The position numbers were made by a program, and so were the translations under genes. The notes beneath the pieces were generated by a model. That model did no database searches, was not told the DNA's origin, and worked only from the letters and a program-made list of their open reading frames with translations. This document shows positions 7,470 to 15,268 of a DNA stretch of 22,740 nucleotides, one piece after another. The first letter of the stretch is position 1. Each line of letters starts with the position of its first letter. Origin of the DNA: DASZHA01 sp035938265 (GTDB taxonomy: Bacteria > Chloroflexota > Dormibacteria > DASZGP01); contig DASZHA010000078.1 of the NCBI GenBank assembly GCA_035938265.1, positions 1 through 22,740 of the forward strand. The letters are read 5' to 3'.

Positions 7470-8690
7470 TCAGCTGATATCTACCGATGTGAGGTTGACG
7501 AAGCCGCCGTTGCCGTCGAAGGCGTTGATCCACACCTTCTGTTTGACGTCGTGCTGCGATGTGAAGCTGAATTGACCGAGGGGCGAGTCGATGGACACCT
7601 TCTCCATCGCCGCCCGCAGGCTGTCCCGGTCCTTGGCGGTGTCGCTGAACGTCAGGTTGGCGTTCTTGGCCGCCTCGGCGTAGATCAGCACCGCGGTGTA
7701 GGCCTGGGCCGCAATCTGGTCGGGCAGCTGGGGGTTGCCCGACTGGTCCTTGAACTTCGCCTTGTAGGCGTCGACGAAGGTCTTGTTGGCGGAGGTGTCG
7801 GCGCCCACCCAGTAGGCGCTGCCCGACTGGGCACCCTTGCCCTGGGCGCCCGCCTGCTGGCTGACCTGGTAGGTGTTGAGGCCGTTGCCACCGAGGATGG
7901 GCCCGGTGTAACCCTGCTTGCGGGCCTCGATCATGATCTTGGCCGGGATGCCTCCAAGTGAGGAGATCGTCAAAACGTCCGGGGTCTTGGAGAGAGCGGT
8001 GGTGACGTAGCTCTTGAAGTCGGTCTCGTTCTTGGAGAACTGCTGGACGCCGTCCGCCGGCAGGTTGACGCCGTTGTCGGCGAGGGCCTGCTTGAAGATC
8101 ACGGCGCCGTCCGACGAGAACTTATCGTCGTTGGCGTAGAAGAGAACCGCCGTCTTGGGATGGATTTGGCTGACCGCGTACTTGACGTTGTTGGGGATGG
8201 CGGTGGCCTCACCCAGCGAGTCTCGGAAGATGTAGGTGCAGCCATCCTTGTAGGGGCAGTCGCCGACGATGTGCTGCCCGGTGGTGGACGGCGCCAGCAT
8301 CGGGGTCTTGAGACTCTGCGCCACCGGGTGGGCCGCCACCGCGGAGTTGGACAGCGTGGGCCCGATGATGCCGACCACCTGGCCCTGCTGGATGAAGGTC
8401 TGGGTGACCTGGGCCGAGGTCTGCTGGTCGGACTTGTCGTCCTGGACGTCGACCGACAGCTGCGCGCCGTTGACCCCGCCGTTGGCGTTGATCATGTCGA
8501 CGGCGACCTGGATGCCGTTCTTCTGCTGGGGACCGTAGACGCCGCCGCCGCCGGTCAGCGAGATGTCCGCGCCCAACTTGATTGTCTTGCCGGAGTAACT
8601 ACTGGACGAACTCGACGACGAACTGCCACAGGCGGCAACCGCCAGTGCCGAGATGACGACCAGGATCGCGCCAAACGCTGGCCTGTGCAT
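7470..8690 (-). CDS. livK: Branched-chain amino-acid-type ABC transporter substrate-binding lipoprotein
   Basis: A 406-residue type I periplasmic-binding-protein-fold receptor (Leu/Ile/Val-binding family). The signal peptide ends in a lipobox with Cys21 (LAVAAC), followed by a run of nine serines as flexible linker. The mature part begins KTIKLGADISLTGGGGVYG, the standard opening of this family, with the VGIIGPTLSNSAVAAHPVA segment contacting the ligand region. It is the first gene of the operon. The start is well supported by AGGAG nine bases upstream of the ATG. Family members also bind amides, aromatic compounds or urea, so the substrate is not certain. No regulator is encoded nearby. Confidence 0.94.
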   Translation of the reverse strand: MHRPAFGAILVVISALAVAACGSSSSSSSSSYSGKTIKLGADISLTGGGGVYGPQQKNGIQVAVDMINANGGVNGAQLSVDVQDDKSDQQTSAQVTQTFIQQGQVVGIIGPTLSNSAVAAHPVAQSLKTPMLAPSTTGQHIVGDCPYKDGCTYIFRDSLGEATAIPNNVKYAVSQIHPKTAVLFYANDDKFSSDGAVIFKQALADNGVNLPADGVQQFSKNETDFKSYVTTALSKTPDVLTISSLGGIPAKIMIEARKQGYTGPILGGNGLNTYQVSQQAGAQGKGAQSGSAYWVGADTSANKTFVDAYKAKFKDQSGNPQLPDQIAAQAYTAVLIYAEAAKNANLTFSDTAKDRDSLRAAMEKVSIDSPLGQFSFTSQHDVKQKVWINAFDGNGGFVNLTSVDIS

Positions 8691-8712
8691 CGTATTCGAC
8701 TCCTATCAAAGC

Positions 8713-8763
8713 CCGCTGAACGACCCCTCAGCGGCTAGTTTGCGCCAACCGCCGGGACGGCGG
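8713..8763 (-). terminator. Two hairpins between tadC and livK (possible terminator/leader structure)
   Basis: The 88-base gap between the tadC stop and the livK start holds two perfect inverted repeats: CCGCCG-N3-CGGCGG (8749-8763) and CCGCTGA-N8-TCAGCGG (8713-8719 with 8728-8734). Read on the minus strand, the second is followed by GCTTTGATAG, only a weak run of T. They may end tad transcription or structure the liv leader. The lack of a T-tract makes a classical terminator doubtful. Confidence 0.35.
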
Positions 8764-8778
8764 CAAGACCGCCAGGCG

Positions 8779-9699
8779 TCAGTGCCGGGACAGGAGAATC
8801 AGGGCCACGGGCCCCATCAGCACGATGAATAGCGTCGGGAAAATGCAGCCGATCATCGGGAACAGCATTTTCAGCGATGCCTGTGCGGCGCGCTCTTCAG
8901 CTCGCTGGCGGCGGCGGCGGCGGATTTCCGCGGCCTGGATGCGGACCGTGTCGCCCAGCGCCACGCCCAGCTTCTGCGATTGGCCGACTGCGTTGACGAA
9001 GGCCGTCATGTCCTCAACCTCGATGCGCGCGGCCATCGCCATCAGGGCATCCATGCGGGGCCGCCCGTAGCGGACCTCCGCCAGCATGGCCGCGAATTCT
9101 TCGCGCAGGGGACCCTCGACCTTGTCACCGATTCGCAGCATGGAGGCGTCGAAACTGAGGCCGGCGTCCAGACAGATGGTGAGCAGGTCGATGGTGTCGG
9201 GGATGACATCCTCAATGCCGTGGCGGCGCCTGTCGGCCACCTGCTTGAGCCAGCGGTCGGGGACGATCCAGCCCACGAAACCGGCGGCCGCCGCCGCCAG
9301 GACCCAGGGGAAGGTCCATTGCAGCAGCCCGATCATCACCAGCAACGCCACTCCCAGGGCCGCCATGGCGGCGATGAACTTGGCAGCGAGGATGGTGCTG
9401 ACGCTGACGTTACCGGGATTGCCGGCGGACTTGATCATCCTCCGGATGTTGTCCTGGCGGCTGGCCGGGGTGCGCGCCACCAGGAGCTGGACCAGGCGGT
9501 TGTAGATGGGGACCAGGAATCGCTCGCGGAACGGCTTGGAGAGCTCCATCTCCTCCAGGCTCATGGCGTGGTCCTCGATCCCCGCGAGCTTGGCGGCGTA
9601 CCTGTCCTCGACCGCGCCACCACGCCCAAGCACCCCGGTGGCGATGGCGGCGCCCAGCGCCGCGACGGCGGCGAAAACGATCGCGACGAACAGGGTCAC
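8779..9699 (-). CDS. tadC: TadC-like Tad/Flp pilus inner-membrane platform protein
   Basis: A 306-residue protein with a type II secretion system F domain. An N-terminal membrane segment (about 3-22) is followed by a cytoplasmic part, two membrane helices at about 108-150, the conserved cytoplasmic helical region LLTICLDAGLSFDASM... (about 170-260) and a last membrane segment FPMIGCIFPTLFIVLMGPVALILL. It would sit with TadB as the platform on which the motor ATPase acts. The GTG start overlaps the tadB stop (GTGA). The TadC rather than TadB label follows from gene order and the C-terminal pattern. Confidence 0.88.
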   Translation of the reverse strand: MTLFVAIVFAAVAALGAAIATGVLGRGGAVEDRYAAKLAGIEDHAMSLEEMELSKPFRERFLVPIYNRLVQLLVARTPASRQDNIRRMIKSAGNPGNVSVSTILAAKFIAAMAALGVALLVMIGLLQWTFPWVLAAAAAGFVGWIVPDRWLKQVADRRRHGIEDVIPDTIDLLTICLDAGLSFDASMLRIGDKVEGPLREEFAAMLAEVRYGRPRMDALMAMAARIEVEDMTAFVNAVGQSQKLGVALGDTVRIQAAEIRRRRRQRAEERAAQASLKMLFPMIGCIFPTLFIVLMGPVALILLSRH

Positions 9700-10643
9700 A
9701 GGTGGATATCCGTGATCTTGCGGATGATGGCGTAGCCGATCGAGATCGATACCAGGCCAACCGCCAGCATGCCCCAGCCGATGGGGCTGGTGAAGAGGGG
9801 CCGCTCAAACGTTGGCGAGATCACCGACAGCAGCGCGCCCACGGCAAACGGCAGCGCGGTGATGATGTATCCGGAGGCGCGGGCCTGCGCCGTCAACACT
9901 CGGACCTCCCCGTGCACGCGGACGCGTTCGCGGATCGTCTCGGCAATCTTGTCCAGCACCTCGGAGAGGTTGCCGCCGACGCTGCGGTGGATGAGGATCG
10001 CCGTCACCAGTAGGTCGAAGTCCTTGCTGGCCAGCCGCTCATTGGCGTGCTGCAGGGCGGTCTCGGTATCGATGCCCAGGGATGACTCCCGGACCACCCG
10101 ACCGATCTCCTCCGCCAGGGGTGGCCTGCCGTTCTCCGCCACGCTGGCCATCGCCTGCTGGATGGAGTAGCCGGCCTTGACGCTGTTGGACACCAAGCTG
10201 ATGGTGTCCCCGAGCACCGCCTCGAAGGCCTGGCGGCGTTTTGCCATGCGGCGACGCAAATAGAAGGTGGGCAGCAGGTAACCGATGACCACCGCGATCG
10301 CCACCGGGAAGGGGTTGCCGAACCTCAAGAGCGCACCGATCCCCAGGACCGCCGCGAGACCCAGTTGGATCAGCACCCATTCTGCCGAGCGGAGATTGAG
10401 ATCGGCTCGGTTCAGCAGCAGCTGGAGCTTGTCGCGCCGCTGACCGCGGAGCAACGGAGCAGCGAGGTTGCCGATCGGCTTGGCGAACTGCTCCCGCAAA
10501 GACAGCCGGGCCTCGTCCTCCAGCGTGTCGATGGACATGGCTTGGGTTTCGTCGTCGATCGCCCCCGCCGGCGAGTCCATCAACGCCCAGATGATGAAGG
10601 CGACGCCGCCGGCTCCAAAGGCGGCCAGGAGGATCGGGATCAT
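9696..10643 (-). CDS. tadB: TadB-like Tad/Flp pilus inner-membrane platform protein
   Basis: A 315-residue protein with a type II secretion system F domain. Membrane segments lie at the N-terminus (2-22), at about 92-130 and at the C-terminus. The conserved block LGDTISLVSNSVKAGYSIQQAMASVAEN, the SKDFDLLVTAILIHRSVGGNLSEVLDKIAETIRER block and ITALPFAVGAL are typical TadB features. The ATG overlaps the cpaB stop (ATGA). In most tad loci the motor ATPase gene tadA directly precedes tadB; here cpaB does. Confidence 0.9.
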   Translation of the reverse strand: MIPILLAAFGAGGVAFIIWALMDSPAGAIDDETQAMSIDTLEDEARLSLREQFAKPIGNLAAPLLRGQRRDKLQLLLNRADLNLRSAEWVLIQLGLAAVLGIGALLRFGNPFPVAIAVVIGYLLPTFYLRRRMAKRRQAFEAVLGDTISLVSNSVKAGYSIQQAMASVAENGRPPLAEEIGRVVRESSLGIDTETALQHANERLASKDFDLLVTAILIHRSVGGNLSEVLDKIAETIRERVRVHGEVRVLTAQARASGYIITALPFAVGALLSVISPTFERPLFTSPIGWGMLAVGLVSISIGYAIIRKITDIHL

Positions 10644-11401
10644 CGGTAGCCGAAGGACGCCTTGAAGGTGTTCAGGTCTACCCCGGTGGTCGTGGGATCA
10701 GAGTTGTTGACGTCCAGGGGCGACTTGAGCACGTAGGTGAAATCGGTGTTCTTGACGATGAACTGCAGTGTCTCCGCATCCTGCAGGCTGACCTGAACCA
10801 CCAGGTTGCCGCCCACCGCGGTGGCCGTGCCTCCAAGGTTGGCAGTGTTGGAGGCTGTCTGTGGGGTACCGACAGCCAGCACGCGAAGCCCCTTCAAGGT
10901 GGCCTTGGTTTGGTTCACTGTTGGGGCGGCCGGTTGCGCGTTGGCGGCTGCCTTAGGTGTGGCAATGACGTCGATCTGGTCGCCGGGTTGTACGTAGGGG
11001 GAAATGTCGCCGGCGGGGATGTTGAGCGCCACTTTGCCGCTGGGAAGCGCGAAGAAAAGCTTGGCCGGAGTCGCTTCGGCGGGAGCTGCCAGGTCGCTGT
11101 CCAGCACCGGTGAACCCGACTTGATGTCCTGCCTGGCAAACTTGCCGTTGGCGCTGGTCTTGTCCTTGATCGCCCCGGTGGGAACGGTGTCGACCTGGAT
11201 CGTGGTCAGGTCGCCGTCGGTGAGGATGGTTTGGGTCTTAATGTCGTGGGCGGCCGCGACGACCGTGGTCTTGGTTGTTCCGCGGCCGACGAGCTGGCTG
11301 AAAATGACAAAGCCGACGAATGCCAGGATGACAATGACCACGCCGATGATGACCTGGAATGTCCGACCTCTTCGGCGCTGTGAAACTGTATTGGTGCTCA
11401 A
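10640..11401 (-). CDS. cpaB: CpaB/RcpC-like Flp pilus assembly protein
   Basis: A 253-residue protein with one N-terminal membrane anchor (about 16-37), then a SAF domain (about 43-105; TVVAAAHDIKTQTILTDGDL... and FARQDIKSGSPVL) and the RcpC-type C-terminal domain (FFALPSGKVALNIPAGDISPYVQPGDQIDVI..., VQVSLQDAETLQFIVKN). In tad systems this protein works in the cell envelope in pilus assembly. The start is TTG, supported by GAGG seven bases upstream and by an in-frame stop four codons before it. The sequence contains no other methionine. It is the first gene of the minus-strand tad arm. Confidence 0.9.
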   Translation of the reverse strand: MSTNTVSQRRRGRTFQVIIGVVIVILAFVGFVIFSQLVGRGTTKTTVVAAAHDIKTQTILTDGDLTTIQVDTVPTGAIKDKTSANGKFARQDIKSGSPVLDSDLAAPAEATPAKLFFALPSGKVALNIPAGDISPYVQPGDQIDVIATPKAAANAQPAAPTVNQTKATLKGLRVLAVGTPQTASNTANLGGTATAVGGNLVVQVSLQDAETLQFIVKNTDFTYVLKSPLDVNNSDPTTTGVDLNTFKASFGYR

Positions 11402-11457
11402 CTGATGACCTCACTGATGAGTGCGTTACGTGCTTGATCCGGCTGCCGGACGGCCCC

Positions 11458-11485
11458 AGCCTAACCCAACATTCGCCAGAATCAA
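11458..11485 (-). promoter_or_regulatory. Candidate promoter of cpaB-tadB-tadC
   Basis: On the minus strand TTGATT (11485-11480) and TAGGCT (11463-11458) are separated by 16 bases, about 57 bases upstream of the cpaB start. Both hexamers are fair sigma70-type matches. This is a pattern match only. Confidence 0.3.
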
Positions 11486-11520
11486 CCCCTTTTCGGTGCA
11501 GTCGGCACGTACCTGAAAAT

Positions 11521-11555
11521 CGGCGCGCCAACCGTCGCGCCGGGTCACACCCCGG
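11521..11555. other. Inverted repeats in the divergent tad intergenic region
   Basis: The 199-base space between cpaB and the tadE-like gene contains CGGCGCG-N8-CGCGCCG (11521-11527 with 11536-11542) and the partly overlapping CCGGG-N6-CCCGG (11540-11544 with 11551-11555). They lie upstream of both arms and could be operators or alternative hairpins. Apart from short promoter-like sequences, I see no gene in this stretch and no prepilin reading frame. Confidence 0.4.
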
Positions 11556-11600
11556 AGGGCCAACGACATCCCGTCCCGGGTACTAAGTCGAAGCGGAGTT

Positions 11601-12221
11601 GTGACACACCTTTACAGGTTTGCCATTGTCACGGCCGAGATCACCAAATACGCTGGGCCAAGTTTGAAGCCAGATTCAGGTACCTTGATTTCGCGCGCGC
11701 AGCGAACTCGGCGACCAGGCCAGCGAGGGCAGAGCATGGTCGAGTTCGCCTTGCTTGCGCCCACCTTCCTTGCCTTCCTCCTGCTGATCATCGAGGCCGG
11801 CTTCTACATCAACGCGGTGGCCACCATAGACAACGTCGATCGGGAGGTGGCTCGGGCGGTTGCCATCTGCGGAGCGACCCAGGGCCCCTACCGTTACAGA
11901 TCGATCGTGGGTGTGGACGGCACCGGCGCGTCGATTGTGAAATTCCAGCCCTACTCTGATTGCCAATCGATGGCCGTGGCCCAGGAAGATCAGCTCGGCT
12001 ACCTGCCGCTGAACAGCGGGAGCCCCCTTGTGCTCAATGTCTGTACGGCTCCTGATGCCACCGGGAAATGCGCCGCGGGCTACGTGGCGCCTACCCAGGC
12101 CGGGCAGGCGGTCCAGGTGGACCTGACCTACACGTACCGCTTCCTGATCTTTCCGCTCCTCGGCGACGTTGGTCCCACCACGCACATCTCCTCGTCGTCG
12201 AGCACGGTGGCCCAACAGTGA
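11601..12221 (+). CDS. tadE: TadE-like pilus protein
   Basis: Up to 206 residues. The core begins GQRGQSMVEFALLAPTFLAF, the TadE signature with its conserved glutamate and single membrane helix, followed by an exported domain ending QVDLTYTYRFLIFPLLGDVG...., typical of the family. TadE-type proteins are pseudopilin-like parts of the Tad apparatus. The start is unsettled: GTG 11601 gives a 45-residue polar leader, with GGAG too close to be a good ribosome site. TTG 11685 gives a more usual length, and a promoter-like TTGTCA-17-TACGCT (11626-11654) lies just before it. The exported part has four cysteines. The stop shares one base with the next start (TGATG). Confidence 0.82.
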   Translation: MTHLYRFAIVTAEITKYAGPSLKPDSGTLISRAQRTRRPGQRGQSMVEFALLAPTFLAFLLLIIEAGFYINAVATIDNVDREVARAVAICGATQGPYRYRSIVGVDGTGASIVKFQPYSDCQSMAVAQEDQLGYLPLNSGSPLVLNVCTAPDATGKCAAGYVAPTQAGQAVQVDLTYTYRFLIFPLLGDVGPTTHISSSSSTVAQQ

Positions 12222-13411
12222 TGCGCCGGATCCGGGCGTACCTGCAGTCCGGGCAAGCGACCGTCGAGCTGGCCATCGTCGGACCAGTCCTGCTCGGATT
12301 GTTTGCACTGACGCTCCAGGGGGGCGTGGTCATTTCGGACCAGGTCAACCTTCAGCAGGACGCCTACGAGGGCGCACAGTGGGCGATGAGCAATCGCACC
12401 ACCGCGACGCTGACGGGCTCGGGCAGCACATCGATTACGCAGCACGTCCAGGATCAGCTTTGTGGTAGCGGCAAAGCGATTGGCGCAAGCGACGCGATCA
12501 CACGCATCTGCCGCACCGGCGGTGTGACCATCACTGTCACCTCCAACGCGGCAACCGCGAGGTCAGCCCGGCCCAGCGACCCGCTGACCGCTCTGGGCCT
12601 CGTCGATAATGCCGAGGCGGCGGTGCCGGCGTGCCCCAACGGAGGGGTCAATCCGTGGAGCTTGGCGGTCACGCAGTCGGGCGGTGTGGTGACCGCCACA
12701 ATGACCGGTCCCAATGGCACCGGGTCGCCCTCCGGCAGCGCCGCCACTCCGGTGGTGACGCTTGTCGCCATGGGCCTGCCCACCAATACCAGCGGCACGC
12801 CGCTCTGGAACCCTCCCGTCATCGGGACATCGGCGCAGCTGGCGGTCCAGGGCAGCTACAACATGAAGGTCACCGGTGTCGACCAGTGCGGAGGCCAGGA
12901 GGCCCAGGGGCCACGGCCGATCAGCTCCGGCGGGTCGCCGGCCACCACCGTTGGCATCGGCACGCCGGTGCCTCACGTCGATGGTGTCACACCGTCCTGC
13001 ATCCATGGCGCAACCACCCTGACCATCAACGGCCAGGGATTCGCCTCGGGGGCCACCGTCGCGTTTGACTACGGGTTCGGGGCGGCGACTTTCGCCAGCA
13101 CCTTCATCAGCTCCACGCAGATCACGGTCAGCGTGCCGGCGCCAAGTACAAGCGACACCGACAACGTGGTCGTGACCAACCCCGGCGGCACCAAGGCCAA
13201 GCTCTACAACGCGGTCTTGAACTCCCCCATCGCCGCGTGCCCGGCCGGCACAGGCAACGTGTCGGGTTCGTCCACTCCCTGCAACGCGGCCGGCGGCTCG
13301 GGCGGCGGACTCGAGTACACGGTGAAGATCTCCTGGACCGAGACTTTGATCATCCCGTGGATCACCAGCGGCGTAGGGCTCAGCGCGACTGAACGCTCCT
13401 TCTGCCAATGA
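12221..13411 (+). CDS. TadE-like pilus protein with IPT/TIG domain
   Basis: A 396-residue protein. The N-terminus (MRRIRAYLQSGQATVELAIV, then a membrane helix to about 38) is a TadE signal with conserved E16. The C-terminus (LEYTVKISWTETLIIPWITSGVG) matches the closing strand and loop of TadE proteins, including the one just upstream. Between them lie about 230 extra residues: a beta-rich region (138-240) and a clear IPT/TIG Ig-like domain (about 249-333: P-x-V-x-x-V-T-P at the start, TLTINGQGF, ITVSVPAPS, VVVTNPGG). Eight cysteines are spread through the exported part. It would be an enlarged minor pseudopilin or pilus tip protein displayed outside the cell, possibly an adhesin. It overlaps the preceding and following genes by one and four bases. 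Confidence 0.82.
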   Translation: MRRIRAYLQSGQATVELAIVGPVLLGLFALTLQGGVVISDQVNLQQDAYEGAQWAMSNRTTATLTGSGSTSITQHVQDQLCGSGKAIGASDAITRICRTGGVTITVTSNAATARSARPSDPLTALGLVDNAEAAVPACPNGGVNPWSLAVTQSGGVVTATMTGPNGTGSPSGSAATPVVTLVAMGLPTNTSGTPLWNPPVIGTSAQLAVQGSYNMKVTGVDQCGGQEAQGPRPISSGGSPATTVGIGTPVPHVDGVTPSCIHGATTLTINGQGFASGATVAFDYGFGAATFASTFISSTQITVSVPAPSTSDTDNVVVTNPGGTKAKLYNAVLNSPIAACPAGTGNVSGSSTPCNAAGGSGGGLEYTVKISWTETLIIPWITSGVGLSATERSFCQ

Positions 13412-15129
13412 ACCGCATCGTCAGGAATCAACGGGGACAGGTCATGCCGATCTTCGCGATCACGGCCGTCGCAATGATGCTGGTCATCGCCCTGGCCATC
13501 GACTACGGCTTTCTCACGCAGCAGCACCGCAACCTCCAGACCTTCGCCGACCACGCCGCGGTCGCCGGCGCCCAGCAGCTCACCAAGGACGGCAGCTCGG
13601 GGTTCAACGGCCGGCGGGGCGCCATGACATACCTCCGCGACAACCTGGGGGCAACCTCCAGCACGATGTCGCTCTCCAGCGGCGTGCCCTGCCAGGGCGG
13701 CACCCAGCCATTCAGCGCCAACATCGACAACTGCCAGTTGCCGGCGCCCTACCAGGACACAACGGTTACGATCCACAGCCCCGGCGACTACACGAACAAT
13801 TACGCCTACGACACCCCTTCGGTCTCGGTGAAGATCGTTGATAGCAGTGCCGACAGCCCGGCCACGCTGATGGGCCTGACGGCCCCTGTCGGCGCCTACG
13901 CCGAGGCCAAGGCCCAGTTGGGCGGACTGCGGTATTCGACGGCGCTGTACTCCGACGGATGTGTCAACATCCAATCTCCCCCGCTGCTCTCAGGGCCCAG
14001 CAGGATGAACGGCGACCTCTACCTGAACCAGTGCACCGTCAATACCGGAGGCCTGCTCGGGGGCCTCCTCGGCGGCGGACTCTGTGTCGGCGCCACGCCG
14101 GACTCGTCCGGCAATGTCATCGTCGGACCCGAGGCCACCACGCCGCCGGTTGGCGGGTCGCTGCTGGGCCTCACCGGATGCGGCGGCCTCCTCTCGAACA
14201 TTGCGAATATCCTGAGCGAGACCTACGCGGAAGGCTCGGTGGCTCAGATCTCCTCGTCGATGCAGCCCCCGGCACTGCCTCCGCCGCCCAATGTCCCGAC
14301 CGTCGCCGGTACGGCCAACAATCCGTGTACCAATGGCAAGGGCGGAAGCAACTGCTACAACCCCGGCGTGTACACCAACAGCCCCCTGATCGTCAACAAC
14401 AATCTCAATCCCGGCATCTACGTTGTCGACATCAGCTCGGGTGGCTGCTACACCGACACCAGTGTGACCAGCTGTGGTGGGGTCGTCTTCACGGGCAACA
14501 CGATGAACGCCAACATCAACGCCGTCGCCCACCAGTGCTGGTCGGCAATTACCGGCAACGCCCCGCTGACAGACACCTTCACCGCCCCGTGCCCCGATGG
14601 CTTGATGACGAACCCGGCCGGGTTCCCCAACATCCCGAGTGTGCTGGGGGGCCAGAACTACGGCGTCACCTTCATCCTGACCGGCAAGGCGGGCTTCTGC
14701 ATGGGTTCCGACTCGGCTGACTGGCACTGCCAGCCAGCAGGCTCGGGCACGACGATCAACGTTCTCCTCAGCCCCTATTGCGCATCCGGGTTCACGCCGA
14801 CGCCCGCCTCGGCGACATGCACCAACGCGGCGGCCGAGGACGGCGCGTACGCCGTATACGGCAGCAGCCAGGGCGCCATCCATGCGTCAGGAGTCGGATC
14901 CTTGAACATGACTGGGACGGTTTACCTCCCCAAGGGGTCACTCGTGACGGATGCCAACCCGGGCATCCTCGGCCTGCTGGGCAGCATGGCGAAATTCAAC
15001 CTCACCGGCCAGATGGTGGTCCACGACGTCAACGTCAATACCGCGGGCGCCGCTTCCGAGCTGCCCTTTGTCTATTACAACGGCTCAATTGGGGCGGTGT
15101 TGCCGACAGTCGTGACGCTGGTCCAATGA
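13408..15129 (+). CDS. TadG-like Tad pilus-associated exported protein, cysteine-rich
   Basis: A 573-residue protein. The N-terminus (RNQRGQVMPIFAITAVAMMLVIALAIDYGFL) is the putative Flp pilus-assembly TadE/G-like signal and membrane helix, followed by the usual TFADHAAVAGAQQL helix. The remaining 470 residues are exported: Gly-, Asn- and Ser-rich with 16 cysteines, a LLGGLLGGGL stretch, a Pro-rich linker (PPALPPPPNVPTVAG) and a C-terminal region of short beta-type repeats (GAIHASGVGSLNMTGTVYLPKGS...) suggesting a beta-helix. It lacks an obvious von Willebrand A domain, which many TadG proteins carry. ATG overlaps the preceding stop (ATGA), so the three exported proteins are probably made from one mRNA. 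Role: envelope anchoring or surface display, inferred. Confidence 0.82.
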   Translation: MNRIVRNQRGQVMPIFAITAVAMMLVIALAIDYGFLTQQHRNLQTFADHAAVAGAQQLTKDGSSGFNGRRGAMTYLRDNLGATSSTMSLSSGVPCQGGTQPFSANIDNCQLPAPYQDTTVTIHSPGDYTNNYAYDTPSVSVKIVDSSADSPATLMGLTAPVGAYAEAKAQLGGLRYSTALYSDGCVNIQSPPLLSGPSRMNGDLYLNQCTVNTGGLLGGLLGGGLCVGATPDSSGNVIVGPEATTPPVGGSLLGLTGCGGLLSNIANILSETYAEGSVAQISSSMQPPALPPPPNVPTVAGTANNPCTNGKGGSNCYNPGVYTNSPLIVNNNLNPGIYVVDISSGGCYTDTSVTSCGGVVFTGNTMNANINAVAHQCWSAITGNAPLTDTFTAPCPDGLMTNPAGFPNIPSVLGGQNYGVTFILTGKAGFCMGSDSADWHCQPAGSGTTINVLLSPYCASGFTPTPASATCTNAAAEDGAYAVYGSSQGAIHASGVGSLNMTGTVYLPKGSLVTDANPGILGLLGSMAKFNLTGQMVVHDVNVNTAGAASELPFVYYNGSIGAVLPTVVTLVQ

Positions 15130-15162
15130 CCACCGCGAGCTGGGGTAGCCGGCGGTAACAGT

Positions 15163-15219
15163 CCGTCACCAATCTGGCACCGGCATCGTCGCAATTCGGT
15201 GCACCGCATCCGGTGACGG
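15163..15219 (+). other. Nested inverted repeats between the tadG-like gene and cpaE
   Basis: This 139-base gap holds an outer pair CCGTCACC (15163-15170) and GGTGACGG (15212-15219). Inside are a perfect palindrome CGGTGCACCG (15197-15206) and a hairpin CACCG-CATC-CGGTG (15202-15215), which competes with both. No T-run follows, so it is not a standard terminator. It ends 14 bases before a candidate promoter and may end the upstream mRNA or bind a regulator. Confidence 0.4.
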
Positions 15220-15232
15220 GGCGCGAAAGCGG

Positions 15233-15261
15233 TTCACAATTGCGCGCAGCGATGCTATCAA
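15233..15261 (+). promoter_or_regulatory. Candidate promoter of the cpaE/tadZ-like gene
   Basis: TTCACA (15233-15238) and TATCAA (15256-15261) are spaced by 17 bases, and the -10 is preceded by TGC (extended -10). Transcription would begin at about 15267-15269, where the ATG (15269) lies. There is no ribosome binding site before the ATG, so the mRNA may be leaderless. Confidence 0.5.
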
Positions 15262-15268
15262 CGACTAA

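Noticed and set aside
5878..7575. Long plus-strand frames opposite livM and livH
   Set aside because: Asp/Arg/His/Gln-rich antisense translations of membrane proteins, a usual artefact of GC-rich permease genes.
8581..8640. Serine-codon run after the livK lipobox as a microsatellite
   Set aside because: The serine codons are mixed (AGT, TCG, AGC, TCC), so it is a normal lipoprotein linker, not a slippage-prone DNA repeat.
11402..11600. A hidden Flp prepilin gene in the tad intergenic region
   Set aside because: The only frames are very short or overlap cpaB in another frame, and none encodes a hydrophobic prepilin helix after a G/E processing site.
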